From: a virus
Direction: 5' to 3' (one strand)
DNA length: 57,335 bases
IMG/VR virus record: IMGVR_UViG_3300037852_000033
Span: 1 to 57,335 of that record
Below the pieces are notes generated by a model. The model was not told where the DNA came from, ran no database searches, and saw nothing but the letters and a program-made list of their open reading frames with translations. Of the stretch, positions 41,346 through 48,363 are shown piece after piece; the stretch's first letter is position 1, and each line of letters opens with the position of its first letter. The translations under genes and the position numbers were made by a program.

Positions 41346-42764
41346 ATGCAGCTTGCTACTATTCATCTTCATAACCCGGAGGCATTCTCTGGCCTTACTG
41401 GTATAGTCGATACGGAAAATTGCGTGGTCCACGGAGTCAGTTTGATCATGATGGGAATTGCCGAGGGCCACCAGTTAGAGGTGGATAAAACGACCATCAA
41501 ACAGATTTACGAACTCGCAAAAGCCAAGGGGCAAATTCCGGTCAACCTAGACCACGGGAGCGGAATTTCGAGTATGAACGGATTTTGTGATGGTTTTCGT
41601 ATTGATGGGTCCAAGCTCCGTGGTGACTGGCACCTTCTGAAAACACACGAGGAAACTGAAACGATGCTGGAGCGCGCGGAGCGCCAGCCGGGGACATTTG
41701 GGCTTTCAGCAGCATTCAAAGGTCCGCCAAAGGGTGTGATGGAAAACGGCAGCGCCAAAGCCCGAGCGGAGGCATTATTGAGCTTCGATGTCGTTGTCAG
41801 GCCAGCCGCCAATGTTGGTCTCTTCTCCGTCAAAGAACCTCACATAGTTGACACCCAAAACTTTTCTAGCCCGGTTAAACTCTTCACCCTCGAAAATCCT
41901 ATGGCTCGTCAAAATACTCAAACCCAGGAAGCGTCCAACGAAGATATCGTGGCCGCACTCAACAACCTCAACGAGCGTTTTGAGGCCCAAACCAAGGAAC
42001 TCAACGAGCTGAAGGGGGCGCTGGATCAGCAAGGTGGCGGAGAGGAAGAGGGTTACGACGTGGATCAGCTTGAAGCCCTATTCAACATGAACCCGGCCCA
42101 GCTCGCCCAGTTCAACCGCGAGAACAACACCAAGATTTCCAGAGCTGAGATCGTCCAGGCCGTGGACCAGCACAATGCCAACGTGCAGGCCCAAATCGAC
42201 GCCCAGGGGCAAGGAGAAGGCGAAGGTGAAGGAGAAGGCGGCGAGGCCGGTGGTGAAGGCGAAGCAGGCAATCAGCATGCCGAGGGCGCTGCCGGGACAC
42301 CAGGACTGGAGACTTCCGCAGCGGGCACACAACTCGCGGCCCTGCGCCAAAAGGTCATCCAGCTTGAAGCCAAGCTCTCCAAGCGCGAGCAGCGCGAGGA
42401 AGAGGAAGCGGCCCGCATTGAGTTCGAGGCCATCCAGAACAACTTCGCCACCCTCCAGGAGAAGAACCAGAAGCTGGTCGAATTCGCGGAGAAGGTCGTA
42501 GCCGAGAACGAGGCCCTCAAGGTCTACCTCTCCACTGGCACCCGTCCGGTCAAAGCCGGGATTGATAACGGCGTCCGTCTCTTTAGCGCCAACGGCGACG
42601 GGGAACTCCACCCCTTCCAGGCCCGCGTCAAGGAGATCGAGAAGGAAAAGAAGTGCTCCAACGCCCAGGCCATCCTCTTCGCCAGCCGGGAGACTGGCGG
42701 CAGCGCCAAGCACGCGGACTGGATTCTCAGCCTGCGGAGCAACGGCCAAGAACTGCACAGCTAA
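41346..42764 (+). CDS. prohead protease fused to scaffold, Mu I-like
   Basis: A 472-aa protein. Residues 1-165 are a capsid maturation protease of the herpes-like serine type: LDHGSGISSMNGFCDGFRID with the catalytic His, GTFGLSAAF with the Ser, and FDVVVRPAAN as the closing strand. FSSPVKLFTLE near 171-181 links to an acidic coiled-coil scaffold with a Gly/Glu-rich spacer (EGEGEGEGGEAG). The linker resembles the SSxxKLIxF motif of the neighbouring virion proteins. ATG 41346 is chosen because the upstream TTG lies within the GTTGACA leader. Confidence 0.8.
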   Translation: MQLATIHLHNPEAFSGLTGIVDTENCVVHGVSLIMMGIAEGHQLEVDKTTIKQIYELAKAKGQIPVNLDHGSGISSMNGFCDGFRIDGSKLRGDWHLLKTHEETETMLERAERQPGTFGLSAAFKGPPKGVMENGSAKARAEALLSFDVVVRPAANVGLFSVKEPHIVDTQNFSSPVKLFTLENPMARQNTQTQEASNEDIVAALNNLNERFEAQTKELNELKGALDQQGGGEEEGYDVDQLEALFNMNPAQLAQFNRENNTKISRAEIVQAVDQHNANVQAQIDAQGQGEGEGEGEGGEAGGEGEAGNQHAEGAAGTPGLETSAAGTQLAALRQKVIQLEAKLSKREQREEEEAARIEFEAIQNNFATLQEKNQKLVEFAEKVVAENEALKVYLSTGTRPVKAGIDNGVRLFSANGDGELHPFQARVKEIEKEKKCSNAQAILFASRETGGSAKHADWILSLRSNGQELHS

Positions 42765-42782
42765 TCCTCACCCACACCCACT

Positions 42783-43439
42783 ATGAACCTCGAATCCGTT
42801 GTTGACCGTCCGGTAGCCGTTGATCTCTCGGCTGACGCGAATGAATTTGTCGCCGTAACCCTGCGATCCACCGGCCTGGATATCGCCGGACCACAGGACT
42901 TCGTGTGGGGCACACTCCTGCGCGGAAATGTCGCACCCAGTAACGGCCAGACCATCCCGACTACTTTCAAGCCAGCGGCTACTTTCGTCTTGCGAGGAGG
43001 GGCAGTAGTGACCTTCATCCAACTTGGCAACAACGCCGCTGCCATCGCCATGGGCGACCTCCTGATTCAGGACCCAGTGAACCCCGGAGTCTTCCTTAGC
43101 GCACCGGCAACCACAGTAACCGGCGTAGCCTCCACTGGGGTATTTACCACGGGATCAGCCCATGGACTGGTGGTCGGCGATCCCATCCGCCTGATCAGCT
43201 CCACCGGAGCCACAGCGGGGTTGACCAACGGGGCCACCTACTACGTGGCCAGCGTCCCCAGCACCACCACCTTCACAGTGGCCACCACCCCCAATGGGGC
43301 GGGAATAACCTGGACCACCAACGTCAGCGCCGGTTCCTACGTGGCATTTGCCGAACCAGGACAGCTCAAGATTTTCGCCTGGGATTCATGCCCGTCCGGT
43401 CAGACCGGAGGAAAGATTCGCGCGGTCCTGTTCGGATAA
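42783..43439 (+). CDS. capsid decoration-like protein with inserted beta domain
   Basis: A 218-aa protein. The first 90 residues (NEFVAVTLRSTGLDIAGPQ...ATFVLRGGAVVTF) look like a small beta-barrel decoration protein in the usual place before the capsid gene. Residues 115-180 hold a separate beta module (HGLVVGDPIRLISS, GLTNGATYYVASVPSTTTF) common in phage surface proteins and present again in the gene at 56069. Probably exposed on the capsid. Confidence 0.6.
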   Translation: MNLESVVDRPVAVDLSADANEFVAVTLRSTGLDIAGPQDFVWGTLLRGNVAPSNGQTIPTTFKPAATFVLRGGAVVTFIQLGNNAAAIAMGDLLIQDPVNPGVFLSAPATTVTGVASTGVFTTGSAHGLVVGDPIRLISSTGATAGLTNGATYYVASVPSTTTFTVATTPNGAGITWTTNVSAGSYVAFAEPGQLKIFAWDSCPSGQTGGKIRAVLFG

Positions 43440-43458
43440 CACTCACCCAAAATAAGCC

Positions 43459-44472
43459 ATGTATAATACCTCCGACTCAATCCCACGGGCAGATATCAGC
43501 ACGGTGCTAATGGAAGCCGTGGGCCAAGAACAGCTCTTCATCGCTCAAGAGCTACTGCCCGTCTATTCCTCAGTCACGGAGGTAGGACGCTATCCTCGCT
43601 TCCGTAAGAAAGCCGCCGAACTGCTGCGCGCTGGCCGCAACCCCAATGGAGATGGAACCTTCCAGTCAAACACCAAGCGTGGCGCAACCGGCACCTACCA
43701 GGAGCTGACCCGCAAGTTCGAGTGGGACAGCTACCAGACCGAGGAATACGGCCTGGAGGAGAGGGTTGATGATGTGGTGGCCCGCCGCATGGAGAACTTC
43801 TTCGACGCCCAGATGGTCACCGGCAAGTTCGTGATGAACGAGCTGATGCTCGATTACGAGATGGAGGTCAGCCTCAAGCTCAACACCACCATCGGCACGG
43901 ACGCCAATGAGGGGCTGGTATCCACCAATGTCGCCACCGCCTGGACCGGAGCAAACCTCGCCACCATGGATGTGCCCGCCGAGATGAATGCGGTCATCGA
44001 GCGCCTCACCCTACTGGGAGAGCTGCCCGAAGAGGCTGTGATGAGCCTTTCGGTCTGGAACCTGATCCGTCGATCCCAGAAGCTGCAAACCTATGTCTAC
44101 GGCTTTCTCAATGTCACCCAGGGCGGCAGCCAGATCACCGAGCAGATGTTCGCCGCCTGCTTCGGCCTCAAGCGCCTGATTGTGGCCAAGAAGTCCGTTG
44201 ATGTTTCCACCAAGGGCACCGCCACCAACCTCATCCCTGTCTGGGGTAACACCAACGTCCTGGTAGGACGCTTCGGAGAGGGCGACTTCATGAACGGAGG
44301 ACTCGGGCGCACCATCGTCTGGGACGCCGATTCACCGGGCGGCCTGTTCACTTCCGAGGAATACCGGGACGAGCGCAGGCGCGGCAGTATGTTGCGCATC
44401 CGCAGCAATCGAGCACTCAAAATGATCAACCCTGTCTGCGGCCAGCTAGTGGCTATCTCTTACGCTCCGTAA
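43459..44472 (+). CDS. major capsid protein
   Basis: A 337-aa protein of the HK97 fold by position and features: an N-terminal helix, EVGRYPRFRKKAAELLRAGRN, the EYGLEERVDDVVARRM spine-helix region, then VMSLSVWNLIRRSQKLQTYVYGF in the A-domain and a final RIRSNRALKMINPVCGQLVAISYAP strand. It follows the protease/scaffold and decoration genes as in lambda-like modules. Size is that of lambda gpE-type capsid proteins. Confidence 0.85.
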   Translation: MYNTSDSIPRADISTVLMEAVGQEQLFIAQELLPVYSSVTEVGRYPRFRKKAAELLRAGRNPNGDGTFQSNTKRGATGTYQELTRKFEWDSYQTEEYGLEERVDDVVARRMENFFDAQMVTGKFVMNELMLDYEMEVSLKLNTTIGTDANEGLVSTNVATAWTGANLATMDVPAEMNAVIERLTLLGELPEEAVMSLSVWNLIRRSQKLQTYVYGFLNVTQGGSQITEQMFAACFGLKRLIVAKKSVDVSTKGTATNLIPVWGNTNVLVGRFGEGDFMNGGLGRTIVWDADSPGGLFTSEEYRDERRRGSMLRIRSNRALKMINPVCGQLVAISYAP

Positions 44473-44529
44473 TCAATCTTGGTTGTCTCATCACTCAGCC
44501 CCGCTAGGAAAACCTGGCTGGGCTGCTGT

Positions 44530-44536
44530 GTTGACA
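44530..44536 (+). promoter_or_regulatory. GTTGACA leader motif, gene 44551
   Basis: 14 nt before ATG 44551 in the gap after the capsid gene. A CAGCCC/GGGCTG stem (44496-44525) lies just upstream. Confidence 0.55.
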
Positions 44537-44550
44537 GGGGTTCCTATGGT

Positions 44551-44772
44551 ATGCCTGATGTTATTTCCGGTGATGATTGGAAGTCCAAAAACGTAGGATA
44601 CGGGGCAGAACTATCCAATCGCCTGCGGAAGATTTCCATCTATCCCAGAGCCAGACAGCAGGAGATGATCGACCAGGCATATCTGCGGGGCCAGATGACC
44701 AGGGACGAATGGAGTATCGAGACCAACCTTCTTAGCCAGAAAACGGCGGATGGAACCATGATCCTACAATGA
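44551..44772 (+). CDS. small head-completion candidate
   Basis: A 73-aa protein (MPDVISGDDWKSKNVGYGAE...). The longer frame from 44479 is less likely because the GTTGACA motif sits 14 nt before ATG 44551. Position after the capsid gene suggests a head-tail connector component. Function inferred only from context. Confidence 0.5.
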   Translation: MPDVISGDDWKSKNVGYGAELSNRLRKISIYPRARQQEMIDQAYLRGQMTRDEWSIETNLLSQKTADGTMILQ

Positions 44773-45140
44773 GCCTCCTTAGCGACAGCTTCATGGGTGG
44801 GTTTAATCAAGGCAACGATGCCTTTGGGGCGGTCTGTCATGAGAGCTTTGTGGTCGAGCAGAAACAATCCGGCAGCCAGAACCCTGGCCTCGCCGGGACC
44901 TACCAGGCCAACCTGATCGACGACCTGGACAGCGGGGAACAAGGAGTCGCTGGCGGCAAGCTGGCCCTCAACAAGGTCAACATCTACTTACCTAAAATTG
45001 TGGTGGACCAGGCCCAGATCGGCCAGGGCTCTCTCTTGGTGGTGCGCGGCCAGCGGGTCAGGATCAAGGAAGTCCACGACCAAGGGGACAATGAATACAT
45101 GCTCGACTGTGACAAAACCGGCGTGTCGGTAAAGCTATGA
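44769..45140 (+). CDS. head-tail connector candidate
   Basis: A 123-aa beta-rich protein (KVNIYLPKIVVDQAQIGQGS...VRGQRVRIKEV). The pattern and position suit a head-closure or joining protein. ATGA overlaps at both ends. Confidence 0.5.
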   Translation: MSLLSDSFMGGFNQGNDAFGAVCHESFVVEQKQSGSQNPGLAGTYQANLIDDLDSGEQGVAGGKLALNKVNIYLPKIVVDQAQIGQGSLLVVRGQRVRIKEVHDQGDNEYMLDCDKTGVSVKL

Positions 45141-45289
45141 ACATCCACACCCTCATCCGGCTGGGAACCAATGGCATTCCACGCAAACATTCCATCCTAG
45201 CTGAAGAGATGGAATGCCACGCCATGAACGTCATTACCAAGGCCGCGATCCGCCTGAAAAAGAAAGATGGAAATCAAGCGCACAGTTGA
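45137..45289 (+). CDS. small connector-region protein
   Basis: A 50-aa frame (MNIHTLIRLGTNGIPRKHS...) that starts in ATGA overlap and ends 23 nt inside the next gene. Frame position and overlap are the evidence. Confidence 0.5.
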   Translation: MNIHTLIRLGTNGIPRKHSILAEEMECHAMNVITKAAIRLKKKDGNQAHS

Positions 45290-45728
45290 ACTCTATCTAG
45301 CCAGGCGGCTGATGATAGAGGAGTTGATGTTCTACGCCTACCACGGAGGCAGGGACGGTGATGATCGGGCGCTGGCGGGCACGGTAGAGCCACCATTCGG
45401 GGTCGTAGGGATCGCCGAGGCCGATGAGATGGTCACAGGAACCAACCTCTACACCCTCCAGGGAGCGGTGGTGATCGTCAGCCATCTTCAGGACACCAGC
45501 CCGGCAGACCAATCCGCCTGGGTGGAACACGCTAAGACGATTCTCGACCAGGTAAATGCCGACTGCCACACAGCCATCCTAACCCCTAAAGGATTTCAAT
45601 TCATCCTTCATGGTATCGATATAGGACGAAACCGATCCTCGGATTCCGAGGAGGATAAAGCCCACGCCGACACTCTGGGATTTACTGCCGGGGCCACCCT
45701 CCTGCCGGAGTTGACACCCATTAGTTAA
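45267..45728 (+). CDS. tail terminator candidate
   Basis: A 153-aa alpha/beta protein (TVELYLARRLMIEELM...AVVIVSHLQDTSPADQSAWVEH). Size, fold pattern and place between connector and tail genes suit a tail terminator. No sequence signature proves it. Confidence 0.45.
   Translation: MEIKRTVELYLARRLMIEELMFYAYHGGRDGDDRALAGTVEPPFGVVGIAEADEMVTGTNLYTLQGAVVIVSHLQDTSPADQSAWVEHAKTILDQVNADCHTAILTPKGFQFILHGIDIGRNRSSDSEEDKAHADTLGFTAGATLLPELTPIS
45710..45716 (+). promoter_or_regulatory. GTTGACA leader motif, gene 45735
   Basis: 18 nt before the start, and read through by the end of the previous gene. GAGTTGACACC is shared with the site at 46580. Confidence 0.55.
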
Positions 45729-45734
45729 ACAACC

Positions 45735-46085
45735 ATGCCAATCACCAAGATTTATATTGGAGCGGTGGACGGAGCTGACCAAAAAACTCCGGCATATTTA
45801 TCAGTGCATGACAATGGGGATGGCACCGTTACCATAGATACCACAGGTGGAGGCGGAGGCAGTGGAGCGGTAACACCTAATTTTATTGCCGCCACAGCGG
45901 GAAGCACAACCGTCATTCCAATTAACGCTATCGGCGCTGGCATCATAATTATCACCGGCACTGGCGCGATCAACGGAGTGGCCTGGCCCACTGGAATACC
46001 GTGGAACGAACCGAACAAGCTGGCATCAACCGTGACGCTCGTGCTGGCTGATCCTGGAACAGCAGTGATTTATTACGGAACATGA
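45735..46085 (+). CDS. small beta-rich structural protein
   Basis: A 116-aa protein, rich in Gly, Thr and Ile, with a GGGGGSG linker near the middle. It looks like two beta segments and may be surface exposed. Overlaps the next gene by 4 nt. Confidence 0.45.
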   Translation: MPITKIYIGAVDGADQKTPAYLSVHDNGDGTVTIDTTGGGGGSGAVTPNFIAATAGSTTVIPINAIGAGIIIITGTGAINGVAWPTGIPWNEPNKLASTVTLVLADPGTAVIYYGT

Positions 46086-46579
46086 TCGGCCCAAACATAC
46101 TTAACTCAGGATCGATGCAGCGATCGGTCTACGACCCTCAAAACCAAGGAAAGATCAGTGGAGTAACAGTGAGCACCCCGTCAGGTGGGACGTTGAACAT
46201 GGATTCTTCCCGAGACCACGGAGGAGGCTCAATTGACGTTTCGGGAGGTGTTGGTGGTGATGGTGGATCAGTTAAAACATCCAACGGTGGTGGAAACATT
46301 GACACTACGGGAACTGGATCGATTCAACTTGGCACCTTTGGCACGCGAACAACATTAACTGGAACCGCAACAGCAGATCGCGCCATCACACTGCCTGATG
46401 CCGCTGGGGTCGTGGCCCTACAATCTTATGTGGATGCTGCTATCGCCGCCATACTCGCCAACCCAACCACCCTGGCATCATTGATGGCTGCTGCTGGTAT
46501 TACTCCAACTGCGGATGGCACGACCACTCCAGTCAACAGCGAAACAACCAAATTGGGTATTGTTACGTCGCTATCATGA
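46082..46579 (+). CDS. glycine/threonine-rich structural protein
   Basis: A 165-aa protein. Residues 25-105 have regular Gly/Thr/Ser spacing (VSGGVGGDGGSVKTSNGGGN) suggesting a beta-helix. The tail is helical (VDAAIAAILANPTTLASLMAAAG). A fibre or baseplate tip role is possible. Confidence 0.45.
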   Translation: MIGPNILNSGSMQRSVYDPQNQGKISGVTVSTPSGGTLNMDSSRDHGGGSIDVSGGVGGDGGSVKTSNGGGNIDTTGTGSIQLGTFGTRTTLTGTATADRAITLPDAAGVVALQSYVDAAIAAILANPTTLASLMAAAGITPTADGTTTPVNSETTKLGIVTSLS

Positions 46580-46586
46580 GTTGACA
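46580..46586 (+). promoter_or_regulatory. GTTGACA leader motif, first tail-tube-like gene
   Basis: 14 nt before ATG 46601, directly after the stop of the previous gene. Shares an 11-mer with the site at 45710. Confidence 0.55.
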
Positions 46587-46600
46587 CCAACTGATTAAGT

Positions 46601-46972
46601 ATGCCCGCCGACATTCGAGGACTACAGCTCATCTTTGGTATTACCAGTGCCGATACTCCTACGGGTGTCACTGGGTTTATTTGCCGATCACTGGACCTAA
46701 AAGAAGAACCGGAAGTGTTTGCCATGGCCATGGACGGCCAGGGAGCCGTGGAAGCGATCGCCGCCAGCAATACCAACGTCCGTATCCAGACAGCTACATT
46801 CACTGGTTACATCGACAAGGACAGCTTCAACGCCCAGACTACCGCCGCTAGCGGCATTCTTACTTTCAGGGGATTGAGCTACTTCGTCAAAAGCGTGTCC
46901 GAGCCGGTGAAAAAGGGAGAGTTCACCGAGGTCTCCATGGAGGCCGAACACCTGCCACTTGTGCAGAACTAA
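46601..46972 (+). CDS. tail-tube-like protein, paralogue 1
   Basis: A 123-aa protein. It shares with its neighbour an FGI-SADTP start, an EEPEVF strand, a GYI strand, an F-GLSYFVKS strand and the KKGEFTEVSMEAE ending. Tail-tube proteins may occur in tandem, so this is a plausible tube subunit. Confidence 0.5.
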   Translation: MPADIRGLQLIFGITSADTPTGVTGFICRSLDLKEEPEVFAMAMDGQGAVEAIAASNTNVRIQTATFTGYIDKDSFNAQTTAASGILTFRGLSYFVKSVSEPVKKGEFTEVSMEAEHLPLVQN

Positions 46973-46975
46973 GCC

Positions 46976-47326
46976 ATGCCCAACATCAACACCACTCAGA
47001 CCAGGAACTACAAGTTCGGCGTGGAATCCGCCGACGCCCCGTCACTAGGGATGGCCGTGGTCAATTCAGCCGAGTTGAAATACGAGCCGGAAGTCTACGT
47101 CAAAGCCCAGGACGGCGAGGGACATACCATCAGCCTTGCCCGCACCCCGCCAAAAATCGTGGGCACCTTCGTCGGGTATGTAACCAGCCCCGACTTCAGC
47201 GCCCCCTTCAGTTTCAGTTTTTTGGGAATTACCTTCGTTGTCAAAAGCTCCACCCGCGCCCGCAAGAAGGGCGAGTTCATGGAGGTCACCGTCGAAGCAG
47301 ACGGATACGCCGGTCTGCCAGCATAA
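46976..47326 (+). CDS. tail-tube-like protein, paralogue 2
   Basis: A 116-aa protein. Same plan as paralogue 1 (FGVESADAP, YEPEVYVKAQDGEG, GYVTSPDF, LGITFVVKSS, KKGEFMEVTVEAD). The four-base gap between the genes supports tandem duplication. The pair may form a mixed tube or tube plus cap. Confidence 0.5.
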   Translation: MPNINTTQTRNYKFGVESADAPSLGMAVVNSAELKYEPEVYVKAQDGEGHTISLARTPPKIVGTFVGYVTSPDFSAPFSFSFLGITFVVKSSTRARKKGEFMEVTVEADGYAGLPA

Positions 47327-47345
47327 TCATTAACCACTTACTAAC

Positions 47346-47768
47346 ATGGCCGTATTAGCAATCACACCTGACAACGTAATCAGCAGCGTTCCCGGAAGCG
47401 CCAAGAGGGCCATCGCCGGAGTCCCGATCCTGCCAGGACAACTGCTCTACATCGACACCAGTGACAGCTTCAAGGCCAAGCTGACCTCCTCCAATGGCGG
47501 CACCGCCCTGATCCGCACGGTCAATGGGGTAGCTTTAACCGAGGCCGCCGTAGGCCAACCAGTGCTCTACATTGATATTGATCCCCATCTGATCATCGGG
47601 GCATCAGGACTAACCATCGGGGATGCTTACTTTAGCAACGCCACCGCTGGAGCCATCGGACACCTGGCCGACCAGGCCACCGGAGACTACCCATGCTTTG
47701 TGGGTATTGCCAACAGCGCCACCGAGATCAACTTCGTTGCCGTCCCATCCAGTGGGGTGAAACCATAA
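47346..47768 (+). CDS. beta-rich decoration-like protein
   Basis: A 140-aa protein (ITPDNVISSVPGSAKRAIAG...GDYPCFVGIANSATEINFVAV). It resembles small trimeric surface proteins of phages (DUF2190-like) in size and pattern. Leader is A/C-rich. Confidence 0.5.
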   Translation: MAVLAITPDNVISSVPGSAKRAIAGVPILPGQLLYIDTSDSFKAKLTSSNGGTALIRTVNGVALTEAAVGQPVLYIDIDPHLIIGASGLTIGDAYFSNATAGAIGHLADQATGDYPCFVGIANSATEINFVAVPSSGVKP

Positions 47769-47769
47769 T

Positions 47770-48363
47770 GTGGACATCGACCCCGATTTCGCGGAAGTCT
47801 TCATCGACGAGGATCACCTCATCCTCGGTCGCTGGTTGCGTCCATTCTGCCTTTGGCACCTCTTCCTCCTCCAAACGCTCAAATCACCCTTACTGGGTGG
47901 AGGTGGCTCTCGGGTTGCTCCATTCGATCTACGGACTGCCGTAGGGGCGTGCTGCACCGGATTTCGGGAGAGCATCATCAAACGCCCTTGGATCGGCGCA
48001 GCCAACTTCGCTTGCTACCGGCGTAAGGCATTCCAGCGCGAGGTCGCCAAATTCCTGGATTACATTGACGACCATCTCCACCGACCAGAGTTCAATGTGA
48101 TCAGCACCGCCCACAGTGCGATCCGTGGACAGCCACCCGAAATTTTACGAGTAGCCGCCGAGATAGCCTCCACCTTCCACTGGACCCGCAAGGAAATATT
48201 TGAAATGCCGATTGGAGAAGCCTACTGGTGGGAAGCCATGAGCATCCGCTCCAAATGCGACACCGACTTCATGACGCCAGAGGAACGTGAGTTCCAGCGC
48301 CAACTCAAGGAACATCACCCCGGCCTAGCCGGTAACGGAAGGGGACCCAATGGCTCTCGGTAA
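47770..48363 (+). CDS. tail assembly chaperone-like protein
   Basis: A 197-aa protein from a GTG within ATGTGG. The C-terminal part (IASTFHWTRKEIFEMPIGEAYWWEAMSIRS) matches the phrase common before tape-measure genes: a helix, a MPIGEA-like turn and a Trp-rich helix. The gene overlaps the tape measure by 14 nt. No programmed frameshift site was noticed. Confidence 0.55.
   Translation: MDIDPDFAEVFIDEDHLILGRWLRPFCLWHLFLLQTLKSPLLGGGGSRVAPFDLRTAVGACCTGFRESIIKRPWIGAANFACYRRKAFQREVAKFLDYIDDHLHRPEFNVISTAHSAIRGQPPEILRVAAEIASTFHWTRKEIFEMPIGEAYWWEAMSIRSKCDTDFMTPEEREFQRQLKEHHPGLAGNGRGPNGSR

Noticed and set aside
42078-42758. 226-residue - strand frame under the scaffold gene
   Set aside because: It is an antisense shadow of the acidic coiled coil, without a start signal or neighbours on that strand.
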